Shown: positions 8,043-18,000 of the stretch, one piece after another
Layout of the letters: each line of letters opens with the position of its first letter
How positions within the stretch are numbered: the stretch's first letter is position 1
Assembly: GCF_022899245.1 (NCBI RefSeq)
Contig: NZ_JALJAZ010000001.1
Span: forward strand, 104,501 to 168,500
DNA: 64,000 nucleotides
Source: Falsirhodobacter halotolerans
GTDB taxonomy: Bacteria; Pseudomonadota; Alphaproteobacteria; Rhodobacterales; Rhodobacteraceae
Direction: 5' to 3'
The notes under the pieces: model-generated
Told to the model about the DNA's origin: nothing
Seen by the model: only the letters and a program-made list of their open reading frames with translations
Databases searched by the model: none
Position numbers and translations under genes: made by a program

Positions 8043-8744
8043 ATGCAAGCGGTGCTGCGGGTGCTCTATCCCCCCGCCTGTTTCTGCTGTGGAGAGGGTG
8101 TGGCCTCGGGCGGGCTGTGCGGCCCCTGCTGGCGCGACACGCCCTTCGTGACGGGCGCGGTCTGTGATCGCTGCGGCACACCCGTGCCGGGGGCCGAGGA
8201 TGCGGAGGCCTGCGACGATTGCCTGCGGATGCTGCCGCCCTGGGATCAGGGGCGCGCGGCCCTGATCTATGGCGACAATGCGCGGCGGATGGTGCTGGCG
8301 CTGAAACATGGCGACCGGCAGGATCTGATCGCCCCCGCCGCGCGCTGGATGGCGCAGGCGGTGGCCCCGATCCTGCGGCCCGACATGCTGGTGGCCCCCG
8401 TGCCGCTGCATTGGACGCGGCTGATCCGGCGGCGTTTCAACCAGTCCGCCCTGCTGGCCACAGGGCTGGCGCGGGCCACCGGCCTGACCGCCGCGCCGGC
8501 CCTTCTGACCCGCACCCGCCGCACCGCGAGCCAGGACGGACGCGGGGCCGCCGCCCGGTTCGAGAACGTCTCGGGCGCGATGCGCGTGCGCCGCCCGCAG
8601 GCGGTGCCCGGGCGTGCGGTTCTTCTGGTGGACGACGTGATGACCACCGGCGCGACCCTTGCGGCGGCGGCAGAGGCCTGCCGCGACGCAGGCGCCGCAT
8701 ATGTTGCGGTCGCGGTGCTGGCGCGCGTGGTCAAAACCCCCTAG
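8043..8744 (+). CDS. comF: ComF family phosphoribosyltransferase-like protein
   Basis: 233-aa protein with N-terminal zinc-ribbon-like cysteines (CFCCGEG, CGPCW, CDRCG, CDDCL within residues about 12-60) and a C-terminal PRTase domain with VAPVPLHWTR, RRRFNQSALLA and the PRPP loop VLLVDDVMTTGAT. ComF proteins act in uptake and integration of transforming DNA in competent bacteria, but the homologue is widespread and its role here is unproven. Start at 8043; an in-frame ATG at 8037 is equally possible. Divergent from the NDUFAF5-like gene. Confidence 0.88.
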   Translation: MQAVLRVLYPPACFCCGEGVASGGLCGPCWRDTPFVTGAVCDRCGTPVPGAEDAEACDDCLRMLPPWDQGRAALIYGDNARRMVLALKHGDRQDLIAPAARWMAQAVAPILRPDMLVAPVPLHWTRLIRRRFNQSALLATGLARATGLTAAPALLTRTRRTASQDGRGAAARFENVSGAMRVRRPQAVPGRAVLLVDDVMTTGATLAAAAEACRDAGAAYVAVAVLARVVKTP

Positions 8745-8772
8745 ATATGGTGGACCAAAACGGGAGAAAGAC

Positions 8773-9030
8773 ATGGCCACCGTCGAGATCTACACCACCC
8801 CCACCTGCCCCTTCTGCCATTCGGCCAAGGCGCTGCTGTCGAAAAAGGGTGTGGCCTTCACCGAAACCGACGTCAGCCGCGATCCCGACCTGCGGGCGAA
8901 GATGGCCGAACGCGCGGGCGGCCGCCGCTCGGTCCCGCAGATCTTCATCGACGGACAGTCGGTGGGCGGCAGCGACGACATCCACGCGCTGGACGCGCAA
9001 GGCAAGCTCGACGCGCTTCTGGCTGGCTGA
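8773..9030 (+). CDS. grxC: Glutaredoxin 3
   Basis: 85-aa dithiol glutaredoxin with active site CPFC at residues 12-15, cis-Pro in RSVPQIFIDG and the GSH-binding GGSDDI motif. It reduces disulfides and mixed glutathione disulfides in the cytoplasm. Preceded by GGGAGAAAG 4-6 nt before the ATG. Its stop shares a base with the start of the MarR gene (TGATG), so the two are probably co-transcribed. Confidence 0.95.
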   Translation: MATVEIYTTPTCPFCHSAKALLSKKGVAFTETDVSRDPDLRAKMAERAGGRRSVPQIFIDGQSVGGSDDIHALDAQGKLDALLAG

Positions 9031-9473
9031 TGATCGACCGCACCGACGATCTTGCGATCACCTTGTTCGGAGAGCTGTTCATGGCCGATCAGCTGGCCCG
9101 AAACCGCATATCCAAGGTGCTGCCGAAAGGCATGGAGCTGTCGCATTTCGGCGTTCTGAACCATCTGGCCCGGTTGAACGAGGAACGGACCCCGGCCCAG
9201 CTGGCCAAATCGTTCCACGTCACGCGCGGGGCGATGACCAACACGCTGGCCAAGCTGGAATGGGCGGGGCATGTCCATATCCGCCCCGACTGGGACGACG
9301 CGCGGCGCAAGTTCGTCGGCATCTCGCCTTCGGGGCGGCAGGCGCGGGATGCGGCGGTGCATGCGATCGTTCCGATCATCGGCGGCGTGGTGAAAACGCT
9401 GGGGGCCGATCGCGTGCGCGCGGTTCTGCCGGTCCTGCGCGAGATGCGGGTGCGGTTCGAAGATGCCGACTGA
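9030..9473 (+). CDS. MarR family transcriptional regulator
   Basis: 147-aa winged-helix regulator: HFGVLNHLARLNEERTPAQLAKSFHVTRGAMTN is the expected MarR helix-turn-helix span (about residues 37-72), followed by the wing DWDDARRKFVGISPSGRQ. It would bind DNA as a dimer in the cytoplasm; ligand and targets are unknown. Start ATG overlaps the grxC stop by one base, and its 3' end overlaps the epimerase start by 11 nt, so it lies physically within a redox/surface-glycan transcript. I saw no clear operator. Confidence 0.9.
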   Translation: MIDRTDDLAITLFGELFMADQLARNRISKVLPKGMELSHFGVLNHLARLNEERTPAQLAKSFHVTRGAMTNTLAKLEWAGHVHIRPDWDDARRKFVGISPSGRQARDAAVHAIVPIIGGVVKTLGADRVRAVLPVLREMRVRFEDAD

Positions 9474-10194
9474 CCTGATCGTCACCGGGGCCACGGGGCG
9501 GCTGGCGCGCCTTCTTCGGCCCCATTGGCCGGACGCGATCTGGCTTGCGCGGGGCGATGCCTGGCCACAGGGGCGGGGCGGCACGATCCTGAATCTGGCG
9601 GGCGTCACCGATCCGCAGGGCCCGATGGAGGACAACGTCACCACGGCCGCCGCCGCGTTGGCCGAGGGGGCGCGGCGGGGCGCGCGGGTGTTTCTCATGT
9701 CCTCGGCCGCGGTGTATGGCACCGCGTCGGGCGATCTGACCGAGGATATGGCCCCGACGCCGGTCAGCCCTTACGGCGCAGCCAAGGCGCGGATGGAGGA
9801 TCTGGCGCGGACGGCCCAGATCCCCGTTTGCGTGTTGCGTCTGGGCAATGTGGCGGGGGCGGATGCGCTGCTGCGCGCGACCCCGCCGGTCACGCTTGAT
9901 CCGGTGGCGGGGGGGCGGGGGCCGGTGCGGTCCTATATCGGTCCCGCCACGCTGGCGCATGTGCTGCGGGCGTTGATGCACATCCCCGATCTGCCGCCGG
10001 TCCTGAACATCGCCGCCCCCGGACCCGTCGCGATGGCCGACCTTCTGGATGCCGCAGGCCTGCCTTGGGCGTTCGGCCCCCCGCGCGCCGGCGCGATCCC
10101 CCGCGTCGCCCTCTGCACCGCCCGGTTGCAGGCGCTGGTGCCCCTGCCCCCCGCCGATCCTGCGGCGATGATCGCCGAAGGGCGGGCCGCATGA
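9463..10194 (+). CDS. NAD-dependent epimerase/dehydratase family protein (extended SDR)
   Basis: 243-aa extended short-chain dehydrogenase with N-terminal Rossmann motif VTGATGRLARL (GxxGxxG), the Ser of SSAAVYG and the catalytic YGAAK (YxxxK) pair, then LRLGNVAG. Members interconvert nucleotide-sugars (UDP- or dTDP-hexoses). It is short for the family (usual 300+ aa) and the C-terminal substrate domain is reduced. The overlap with marR (11 nt) and with the sugar transferase (4 nt) indicates one operon for glycan priming. Confidence 0.82.
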   Translation: MPTDLIVTGATGRLARLLRPHWPDAIWLARGDAWPQGRGGTILNLAGVTDPQGPMEDNVTTAAAALAEGARRGARVFLMSSAAVYGTASGDLTEDMAPTPVSPYGAAKARMEDLARTAQIPVCVLRLGNVAGADALLRATPPVTLDPVAGGRGPVRSYIGPATLAHVLRALMHIPDLPPVLNIAAPGPVAMADLLDAAGLPWAFGPPRAGAIPRVALCTARLQALVPLPPADPAAMIAEGRAA

Positions 10195-10808
10195 CGCCGG
10201 GAAAACGCCTGCTCGACCTCGCGCTGGTTGTGGTGCTGGCGCTGATCCTCGCGGTGCCCTTCGTCGTTCTGGTGGGGGTTCTGCTGATCGCGCAGGGGCG
10301 GCCGATCTTCTATGTCGCCGAACGCATGAAGGGCGTGGACCGGCCGTTCCGCCTGTGGAAGCTGCGGACCATGCGCCCCGCCGGCCCGAATGAGGGGGGC
10401 GTGTCGGGCGGCGACAAGTCCGACCGCGTGGGTCGCATCGGGCGGCTGCTGCGCAAGACCCGCGCGGACGAGATTCCGCAGCTTTGGAACGTCCTGCGCG
10501 GCGACATGAGCTTTGTCGGCCCCCGCCCCCCGCTGCGCAGCTATGTCGAGCGGTTTCCCGATCTTTACGCCCGCATCCTGCGCAACCGCCCCGGAATCAC
10601 CGGCCTCGCCTCCTTGCATATTCACGGATTTGAGGAACGGGTGCTGACCCCCTGCACCACGGCAGAAGAGACGGACGCCGTCTATGTCCGTCGGTGCATT
10701 CCCCGCAAGGCGCGCCTCGATCTGATCTATCAACGCCATCAATCGGTGTGTTTCGACCTGTGCCTGATCCGCGATACCGCGAAACGGGTGATCTTCCGGC
10801 GGAAATAG
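10191..10808 (+). CDS. Initiating undecaprenyl-phosphate sugar-1-phosphate transferase (bacterial sugar transferase family)
   Basis: 205-aa monotopic enzyme of the WcaJ/PglC type: one N-terminal hydrophobic segment (residues about 8-35), then KLRTMRP, RKTRADEIPQLWNVLRGDMS and FVGPRPPL, which carry the catalytic Asp-Glu pair. It transfers a sugar phosphate from a UDP-sugar to undecaprenyl phosphate, the first membrane step of O-antigen, capsule or exopolysaccharide synthesis. The short length fits the PglC-like minimal form. Start ATG overlaps the epimerase stop. Confidence 0.92.
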   Translation: MTPGKRLLDLALVVVLALILAVPFVVLVGVLLIAQGRPIFYVAERMKGVDRPFRLWKLRTMRPAGPNEGGVSGGDKSDRVGRIGRLLRKTRADEIPQLWNVLRGDMSFVGPRPPLRSYVERFPDLYARILRNRPGITGLASLHIHGFEERVLTPCTTAEETDAVYVRRCIPRKARLDLIYQRHQSVCFDLCLIRDTAKRVIFRRK

Positions 10809-10934
10809 GTCCGGTCCGCGCAGGAGTGCTTGTTGCGCCGTCCGAACCGTTCTAAGTCTTGAACGGTCTTATTTTTGTGCAGCCCCAGCGGTAGGATTCC
10901 CGATTTGCCATCGCCCAGAAATCATGTGTTTCGA

Positions 10935-12815
10935 ATGGTCGATGCGCTGTCGCGAAAGCAGAAGCAGGCGGTTATCCTGACGCTGGATCTGATCCTCGCG
11001 CCGCTCGCGCTGCTGCTGACCTGTTCGCTGATCCACAATGTCCCCTTTCCCTTGTGGCTGTGGGGCCAGGTGTTCCCGCTGCTGCCCGTGCTGTCGGTTC
11101 TGGCGGGGGCGCTGTCGATGCTTCTGGGCATCTATCGCATCCAGTTGAAGGCGTTCGAGGTGTTGGCCATCGGCAAGGTCGCCGTCGCCTCGATCCTTCT
11201 GGGCCTGATGATGGCGGGCCTGATCCGCATGACGGATGTGCCGCTGCCGGGGGCGGCGGCGATCGTGTTCGCCCTGTTGTCCTTCCTGATGTCGGTCGGC
11301 GCGCGATATGGCCTTCTTTACACGTTGAAATGGGTGCTGCGTCAGGGAAAGCCCCGCCACAAGGTCCTGATCTATGGCGCGGGGACCACGGGCATCCAAC
11401 TGGCGGCGGCGCTGCGGTCGCATGACAGCATCCGGCCGGTGGCGTTCGTCGATGATGGCGTGGCGGTGCAGGGTTTGACGATTTCCGGCCTGACGGTGCT
11501 GCGCCCCGACCAGATCGCCCAGGCGGTGCAGACGATGGGGGTGCAGCGCGTTCTTCTGGCGATGCCGTCCGCCTCGCCCGCGCGGCAGGCGCAGATCGCG
11601 CGGCATCTGGAAAAGCGCAAGCTGAAGGTGATGACCGTCCCATCCTTTGCCCAGTTGGTGGGCGAGGAGAAGCTGGTCGATCATCTGGCGCCGGTCATTC
11701 CCGGGCGGTTCCTGAACCGCCGTCAGGTGGAATCCGTGATGCCCGAAGGGGCCGAGGCCTATACCGACCGCGTGATCGTGGTGTCGGGGGCGGGCGGGTC
11801 GGTTGGATCTGAACTGTGCCGCCAGTTGATCGTGGCCCGGCCCCGGCGGCTGGTCCTGTTCGAATCCTCGGAAATCGCGCTTTATACCATCGACCGCGAA
11901 TTGCGCGACATGGCCGAGGATCTGGGCGTTCTCATCACCCCGGTTCTGGGATCGGTCACCGATGCCCGTCTGGCGCGCATGGTCATGAACGATCACGCTG
12001 CCGAGGTGGTTTTCCATGCCGCCGCCTACAAGCACGTCCCGCTGGTGGAGGGGAATCCGATCGCGGGGCTGGCCAACAACGTTCTGGGCACCCGCACCTT
12101 CGCCGACGCCGCGCATGAGGCGGGGGTGGCGCGGTTTATCCTTGTGTCCACCGACAAGGCCGTGCGCCCGACCAACATCATGGGCGCGTCCAAGCGTCTG
12201 GCCGAACTGGTGATCCAGGATCTGGCCCTCCGGTCGCGGGGAACCGTCTTCTCCATGGTGCGCTTCGGCAACGTCCTCGGCTCGTCCGGGTCGGTCATTC
12301 CGCTGTTTCGCGACCAGATCGCGCGGGGCGGTCCCGTGACCCTGACGCATGAGGATGTGACCCGGTTCTTCATGACCATCGCCGAGGCGGCGCGTCTGGT
12401 GATGCTGGCGGGATCCTTCGCGGGGCAGGACAGCGGGGGCGAGGTGTTCGTTCTGGACATGGGCAAGCCGGTCAAGATCCGCAATCTGGCCCAGCAGATG
12501 ATCGAAGCGGCCGGATATACCGTGCGCGACACCGGCAATCCCGATGGCGATATCGAGATCGTCGTGACCGGCCTGCGCCCCGGCGAGAAGTTGCACGAGG
12601 AACTTCTGATCGGCGAAGGACTTCTGACCACGCCCCACCCCAAGATCATGCGCGCCCGCGAAGAGGCGCTGAGCGAGTTGGAAATGGCCAGCGTCCTGCG
12701 CGCCCTGCGCACGGCGGTGGCCTTGGGCGATCCCGAAGCCGCGCGCGACGTGGTGCGTCGCTGGGTGGCGGGATATGTCGAACCGGCACCACTGCAGGCG
12801 GTTTCCGCCCACTGA
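10935..12815 (+). CDS. FlaA1/CapD/WbpM-like membrane nucleotide-sugar epimerase-dehydratase
   Basis: 626-aa protein with four N-terminal membrane helices (about residues 10-125), a CoA-binding-like Rossmann region (YGAGTTGIQLA, about 150-250) and a C-terminal SDR dehydratase: SGAGGSVGSELCRQL, AAYKHVPLVE and STDKAVRPTNIMGASKR, the latter being the active-site region. Members catalyse C4,C6-dehydration or epimerisation of UDP-HexNAc in making rare amino sugars such as bacillosamine or QuiNAc. The start at 10935 (ATG) is a choice; GTG at 10926 and TTG at 10875 are in frame. Lies 126 nt after the sugar transferase. Confidence 0.9.
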   Translation: MVDALSRKQKQAVILTLDLILAPLALLLTCSLIHNVPFPLWLWGQVFPLLPVLSVLAGALSMLLGIYRIQLKAFEVLAIGKVAVASILLGLMMAGLIRMTDVPLPGAAAIVFALLSFLMSVGARYGLLYTLKWVLRQGKPRHKVLIYGAGTTGIQLAAALRSHDSIRPVAFVDDGVAVQGLTISGLTVLRPDQIAQAVQTMGVQRVLLAMPSASPARQAQIARHLEKRKLKVMTVPSFAQLVGEEKLVDHLAPVIPGRFLNRRQVESVMPEGAEAYTDRVIVVSGAGGSVGSELCRQLIVARPRRLVLFESSEIALYTIDRELRDMAEDLGVLITPVLGSVTDARLARMVMNDHAAEVVFHAAAYKHVPLVEGNPIAGLANNVLGTRTFADAAHEAGVARFILVSTDKAVRPTNIMGASKRLAELVIQDLALRSRGTVFSMVRFGNVLGSSGSVIPLFRDQIARGGPVTLTHEDVTRFFMTIAEAARLVMLAGSFAGQDSGGEVFVLDMGKPVKIRNLAQQMIEAAGYTVRDTGNPDGDIEIVVTGLRPGEKLHEELLIGEGLLTTPHPKIMRAREEALSELEMASVLRALRTAVALGDPEAARDVVRRWVAGYVEPAPLQAVSAH

Positions 12816-12867
12816 CCCTCTATTGCGGTTGCCTTGGGATACACGTCTCCGTTATTCCGAAGGCGTA

Positions 12868-14112
12868 ATGATCAGTGTGGGTGTGGCGATGCGGAAAATT
12901 GTTCTGGGGTTTGGTGCCCTTGCCTTGTGCACGGGGTCGGCCCTGGCGCAGGACGCGGGCCGCTTCACGGTGACCCTTGGCGGCACCACCAGCCCGACCC
13001 TGGGGCAGCGCCCGATCCTCGGCTTCGGGGATGACGGGTTCGCCGCCCTCGGCTATCGCCATCAGGGCGCGCGTCTGGGCTACAATCTTGAGGTGTCGGG
13101 CGAAAGCGACGGCGACGGCGTGCGTCTGGATCGCAGCTATGTGGAGACGTATTGGGGCGAGTTCACCTTCGGTCTGGGCGCGATCGACCGCAACTGGGGG
13201 CCTTCGCGCCACACCTCGCTGATCATGTCGTCGAATGCGCGGCCCTTCGCTTCGGCCTATGTCCAGAAACGCGAATACAGCGCCTTCGACACACCGCTCC
13301 TGTCGTGGATCGGCCCGTGGAAGGGCGAGGTTTTCCTGGGTCAAAGCGACAGCCCCGGCAATCCCGACAACACCAAGCTTCTGGGTATGCGCCTGCAGCT
13401 GCAACCGGTCACGGGGTTCGAGATCGACCTTGTTCGCACCGCGCAATGGGGGGGCGAGGGGCGCCCCGAAGGTTTCGGCGATTTCATCGATACCCTGATC
13501 GGGCGCAGCAATTCGGCAACGGAACCGGACGCAAACCAGTTGGCCGGTCTTGGCCTGTCCTATACCCTGCCGGAAAACATCGCGCCCATCCGCGTCTATG
13601 GGCAAGCCATCGGCGAGGATGAATCGGGCGGCCTGCCCTCCTGCTTCATGTATCTGGCGGGGGTCGAGGGGCGCGGCCAGTCCTTCGGCGTGCCGACCAC
13701 CGTCACCGTGGAAGGGGCCACGACCGAGATCGCCGATTCGACAAACGGTTTCTGCGGCGACGGCACGGCCTATACCAACTTCTTCTATGATGGCGGCTAT
13801 ACCAACGAGGGCGTGGTCATGGGCGCGCCGATGGACACCGATTCGCGCATGGTGCAACTGGCCGTCACGCATGAACTGTCCAATTTCGACGTGAACTGGT
13901 CGCTCGGCTATTACGTCATCAACGCGCCCAGCCTTCCCGATCACCGCCTGACGGCGGAACGGACAGAAGGCGGGATCGTCCGCGTCGGTGCCTCGCGCGA
14001 TTTTGCCGACCTGTCGGTGCTGGGCGAGGTCACCTATCAGTCCTTCGATCTGGAACGTGCGGGCCAAGACCGTGGCTTTGGTGTCGGCCTGCGTCTGGCA
14101 AAATCCTTCTGA
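12868..14112 (+). CDS. Wzi-like capsule assembly outer-membrane beta-barrel protein
   Basis: 414-aa exported protein: signal peptide ending GSALAQ, then beta-strand-rich sequence ending in a C-terminal Phe as for outer-membrane barrels. Family-like motifs include GAIDRNWGPSR, SSNARPF, LLSWIGPWKGE, KLLGMRLQL, RTAQWGGEGRP, QLAGLGLSY and QAIGEDESGGLPS. Wzi binds and organises capsular polysaccharide on the cell surface in Escherichia coli. Start at 12868 follows GAAGG at good spacing; the in-frame ATG at 12889 is an alternative. Downstream of FlaA1, so probably part of the same surface-glycan set. Confidence 0.87.
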   Translation: MISVGVAMRKIVLGFGALALCTGSALAQDAGRFTVTLGGTTSPTLGQRPILGFGDDGFAALGYRHQGARLGYNLEVSGESDGDGVRLDRSYVETYWGEFTFGLGAIDRNWGPSRHTSLIMSSNARPFASAYVQKREYSAFDTPLLSWIGPWKGEVFLGQSDSPGNPDNTKLLGMRLQLQPVTGFEIDLVRTAQWGGEGRPEGFGDFIDTLIGRSNSATEPDANQLAGLGLSYTLPENIAPIRVYGQAIGEDESGGLPSCFMYLAGVEGRGQSFGVPTTVTVEGATTEIADSTNGFCGDGTAYTNFFYDGGYTNEGVVMGAPMDTDSRMVQLAVTHELSNFDVNWSLGYYVINAPSLPDHRLTAERTEGGIVRVGASRDFADLSVLGEVTYQSFDLERAGQDRGFGVGLRLAKSF

Positions 14113-14133
14113 CGGTTGCCGTCGGGGCAGGGG

Positions 14134-14158
14134 TCGGCCCATACTATGGGCCGGATTT
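14134..14158 (+). terminator. Hairpin after the wzi-like gene
   Basis: An 8-9 bp stem (CGGCCCAT with ATGGGCCG, loop ACT) lies about 20 nt past the stop. The following T-run is short, so termination may be partial or rho-dependent. Confidence 0.4.
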
Positions 14159-14179
14159 CGCCCATGAAGGGACCATCAT

Positions 14180-15016
14180 ATGCCATTTTCGTCGTCATGG
14201 GCGTGGCTGAAGCGCCTCCATGCCCGCACCGACGCCGCCGATCTGTTCATGATCGCGGCCGGAATGGCGTTCTACGGCCTTCTGTCGATCTTTCCCGCCG
14301 TCGCCGCCGTCATCGCGATCTGGGGGTTCGTGGCGGACCCCGTCGTCATTCGCGGTCAGCTGGAGCTGGCGCGCGATTTCCTTCCCGGCGATGCGTTCAG
14401 CCTGATCTCCACCCAGGTCGATTCGCTGCTGGCCACCAATTCCCGTGATCTGGGCTGGGCGACGCTGGTCTCCACCATGCTGGCGCTGTGGTCGTGCCGG
14501 GCGGGGGTGGCCTCGCTCATCACCGGCATCAACACGGTGCACCACCTGCCCGCGCGCAGCGGGGTGATGCATGTCATCCGGGCGCTGTTCCTGACGATCA
14601 CGCTGGTCGGGGTCGTCCTGTCGGCGATGGTGCTGGCGGTGGTGATGCCGGTTGTCATCCGCTATCTGCCGCTGGGGTATGGGCAGTCGGTCCTGCTGGA
14701 ATCGCTGAACTTCGCGCTGGGGCTGGCTTTGGTGGTGTTCGGCATCGCGCTGGTCTATCGCCTTGGCCCCAACCGCCCGGCGGGAGAGCCGCGCCCGGTC
14801 TTCACCCGCGGCCTCTTGATGTCGGTCCTGCTCTGGGCGCTGATCTCACGCGGGTTCGTGTTCTATCTTAGCAATTTCCACAGCTACAATCAGGTCTATG
14901 GCTCCATCGGGGCGGTGATCGCGCTGCTGATGTGGATGTATCTGTCGGGATTCGCGATCCTGCTGGGGGCGGCGGTCGATGCCGACCACGCCGCCCGCCG
15001 CCATCGCCGTCAGTAA
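14180..15016 (+). CDS. YihY/virulence factor BrkB family inner-membrane protein
   Basis: 278-aa integral membrane protein with about six hydrophobic segments. Family motifs: AAGMAFYGLLSIFPAVAA near the N-terminus, WATLVSTMLALWSCRAGV, and the C-terminal YGSIGAVIALLMWMYLSGFAILLGAA stretch. These proteins were once miscalled RNase BN; the actual function is not established. Its last 7 nt overlap the convergent tamB stop region (15010-15016), leaving no room for an independent terminator. Confidence 0.92.
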   Translation: MPFSSSWAWLKRLHARTDAADLFMIAAGMAFYGLLSIFPAVAAVIAIWGFVADPVVIRGQLELARDFLPGDAFSLISTQVDSLLATNSRDLGWATLVSTMLALWSCRAGVASLITGINTVHHLPARSGVMHVIRALFLTITLVGVVLSAMVLAVVMPVVIRYLPLGYGQSVLLESLNFALGLALVVFGIALVYRLGPNRPAGEPRPVFTRGLLMSVLLWALISRGFVFYLSNFHSYNQVYGSIGAVIALLMWMYLSGFAILLGAAVDADHAARRHRRQ

Positions 15017-18000
15017 TCGCGTTCGTAGAAGATGCCGAGGCCGGTGGATCCATCCCCCGTCCCGGTCGATCCGCGCACCGTGACATTGTCCGTAAGGTCG
15101 TAGTTCAGGCTGATCTCGCTTTGCCCCTGCGAATCGACCTGCACCTCGGTATAGGTGTCGGCGGCGATGTATTTCCCCGCCCGCACCGCCGCGTCGCCGC
15201 TGTCGTTCGTGGTCACGTCCAGATCGTCCAGCCCGAAGCTTTTGCGCAGGTTGCCGATGATGCCGTCCCCCCCGCGTCCGGCCAGCGTGGCCACGGCGGA
15301 CGCAAGTTGCGCCGCCTGGAACGGCGAGATCGAGGACAGGTCGCGGCCGAACAGCAACTGCGCCAGAACCTCCTCCTGCGGCAGTTCCGGGGTGGAACTG
15401 AACGTCACCTCCGGCGCATCCGCCGGGCCGACGATGTTGACATAGCTGGTAACGCCGCTGTTCTCGCTGGCCGCGCGGATGTTCAGATAGGGGACGAACT
15501 CACCCTCCATCGTGATGGCCGCCTCGCTCAGGTTCAGGCGGCGGCCGAGGATGTCCAGACGGCCGCGCACCAGTTCGAACGCGCCGATCGGCACGATGTT
15601 GTTGGTGGTGCCCGTCAGCCGCAACTGGCCCCCGAATTCGGATTCCAGCCCCCGCCCGCGCACGAAGATGCGGTTCGGGGCCGAGATGGTCAGATCAAGG
15701 TTCAACCCCGCCGAGGCGCTGCTGCCCTGGGTCCGCCCGTCCTCGTCCAGAAGGCGGGCGCGGGCGCGGGTGGACCGGACGGGCGCGGTCTCGTTCACGT
15801 GCTGCAGGCGGGGCAGGGTGCCCGCGCCGCCCAGACCGCCCGAGGGCACCTGCACCTCGGTCTCCTCCAGCACGATGTTGCCCGCCACGGTGCCGTTTCC
15901 GGCCAGCGGTCCGGTCAGGCGGACCGTCCCGCCGGTGGTGGTGCGATACAGCGTGGGATCGCTGAACACCGCGCGGTTCAGCGTCACCGTCAGGTCGCTG
16001 TTGAACGGATCGGCCAGCCCGACCGAGCCGCCGACCGAGATGCTGCCCCCGTCTTCGGGGGCGGCGCTGGCGGTGATGCGGGCGACCGGCCCGGCCAGCG
16101 TGACCGTCGCGTCGATGGCGTTCATCGCAAGGTTCAGTTCCGGGTCGGCAAAACGCGCGCCTTGCGTGCGGATCGTGCCGTTCACCGACTCCAGCGCCAA
16201 GGGGCCGTTGACCCGCAGGTCGAACTGCACCGGCCCCGCCACGCTGCGCGGGCTGAGGAACGCGTTCGCCAGCGCCGCCTGCGCGGCCCCCGTCAACGAC
16301 AGGTCGGCCCGATCAAAGGCCGCGCCCAGATCGCCGTTCACCCGCGCGTTGATCCCGCCCGGCCCCTGCGCCGTCAGATCGAGGCCATAGCGGTCGGGCC
16401 GTTGCTGCACCGTTCCCGACACCGTGACGGCGCCGGGAAACTGCGGCACCAGAAGGCCCAGATTGGCCAGCCGCGCCGTCAGGTTCAGGTCCTGCCCATT
16501 CTGCGCCGCCGTGCCGGTGGCGTTCACCGTGATCTGTGGGTTCTGCACATTCGCCCGTTCCACGATCACCGTGCCGTTGGTGATCTGTGCTGCGGCGGAA
16601 ATGGTGGAGTTTCCGCGCAGCAGGCGATCCGCCTCGGCCTGCGCGACGGAGATGTTCCGTGCCTGCCCCTCCACCGTCACACGTGCGTTTTCCGGCGTGC
16701 CCTGAAAGGTCGTCACCGCGTTCACCGCCCCGGAATATCCCCGGCCAAGCGCGGTCAGATCGCTCAGGTTCAGGCGCGCGGTCACGTCGCTGCCCTCGGT
16801 CGAAAGCCGCCCTTCGGCGGTCAGGTCCAGCGCGCGGGCGTTGACCACGGCCTGCCGGATCACGGCGGCGCCGTTGTCCAGTGCCGCATCCAACCGAAGG
16901 CTGGATGCCCCGCGAAGCAGGCCATCCGCCTCCGCGATGCCGGTGCGGATGTCGGTGCCATCGGCGGTCAGGGTGATCTCCCCCGCCTCGGGCGTGCCCG
17001 TGAAGGTCACGGCGGCAGCGGCCGCCCCGGCATAGGGCGCGCCCAGAACCGAAAGGTCCCGCGCGTCGATATTCGCGGTCAGGTCGCTGCCGGTGGAGGC
17101 GATGAGCCCCTGCGCCTCGGCCGTCAGCCCTTGGGCGTTCACCGTCAGATCGCGGATGCGGGTGCCTGCCGTGTCGCGCAGTGTCGACAGATGGATGGTG
17201 GAGGTGCCGCCAAGCAGCCCGTCCACTTGATCGATCCCGACCTGAAGATCCGTGCCGGTCACATCGGCCACGGCGTCAAAGCCGCCTTCCAGCACGGTAT
17301 AGCGGCCCGACACGGTCGCGGTTGCCGCCCCCGCCAAGGGGCGGCCGGCCAGCGTCGCCGCGCGGCTGATATCGGCGAACCGCGCCCCGATATTGCCGGT
17401 GATGGTCATCCCCGTGCTCAGCCCCTGGAACACGGCATCGGCGGTCAGGCCGTAATCCTCGCCGTCCAGCGCAAGGTTCGACAGGCGCAGCCCATCCTCG
17501 CCCTGCACCCAGACGATGTTCGCCCCACCTTGGATCGTCGGCCCCAGCGCCTCGTTCAGGGCGGGATCGGCGGCGGCGAGGCCCGTGGCGGCCAGCGTCA
17601 GATCCGCCGTCACCTGCTGCGCCGCGCCCGCGACGATGCGGCCCGTGCCGTCCAGCGCCAGCGTGTCGGCGTCGAAATCGGCGCGGTCCAGCCCCGTGAT
17701 CCGCAGGCCCCCGCGCCAATCCTCGGACTGGGCGGCATCGAACGCCACCTCCAGATCGGCGGAGGTCACGCGGGTTTCCTGCTCCGTGGTCAGCGGCAGC
17801 AGCACCGGCTGCCCGTCCGGCGCGGCGATCCGCCCCGTCAGGTCGATCCGGTCGGGCAGCCCGTCGGCCCCTATGGTCACCGCCCCGTTCAAGGCCAGTT
17901 GCTGCGCCACCAGCGACACCGCGGGGATGTCCAGCACCCCGTCCGTCGATTGCGAGCCTTCGACCTTGAGCGCCAGGTTGTCGCCGAAGAACTCGGCATA

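Noticed and set aside
11851-11885. A GTTCGAATCC string resembling a tRNA T-arm
   Set aside because: It lies inside the coding frame of the FlaA1-like gene (VLFESS). No acceptor or anticodon stem can be built around it.
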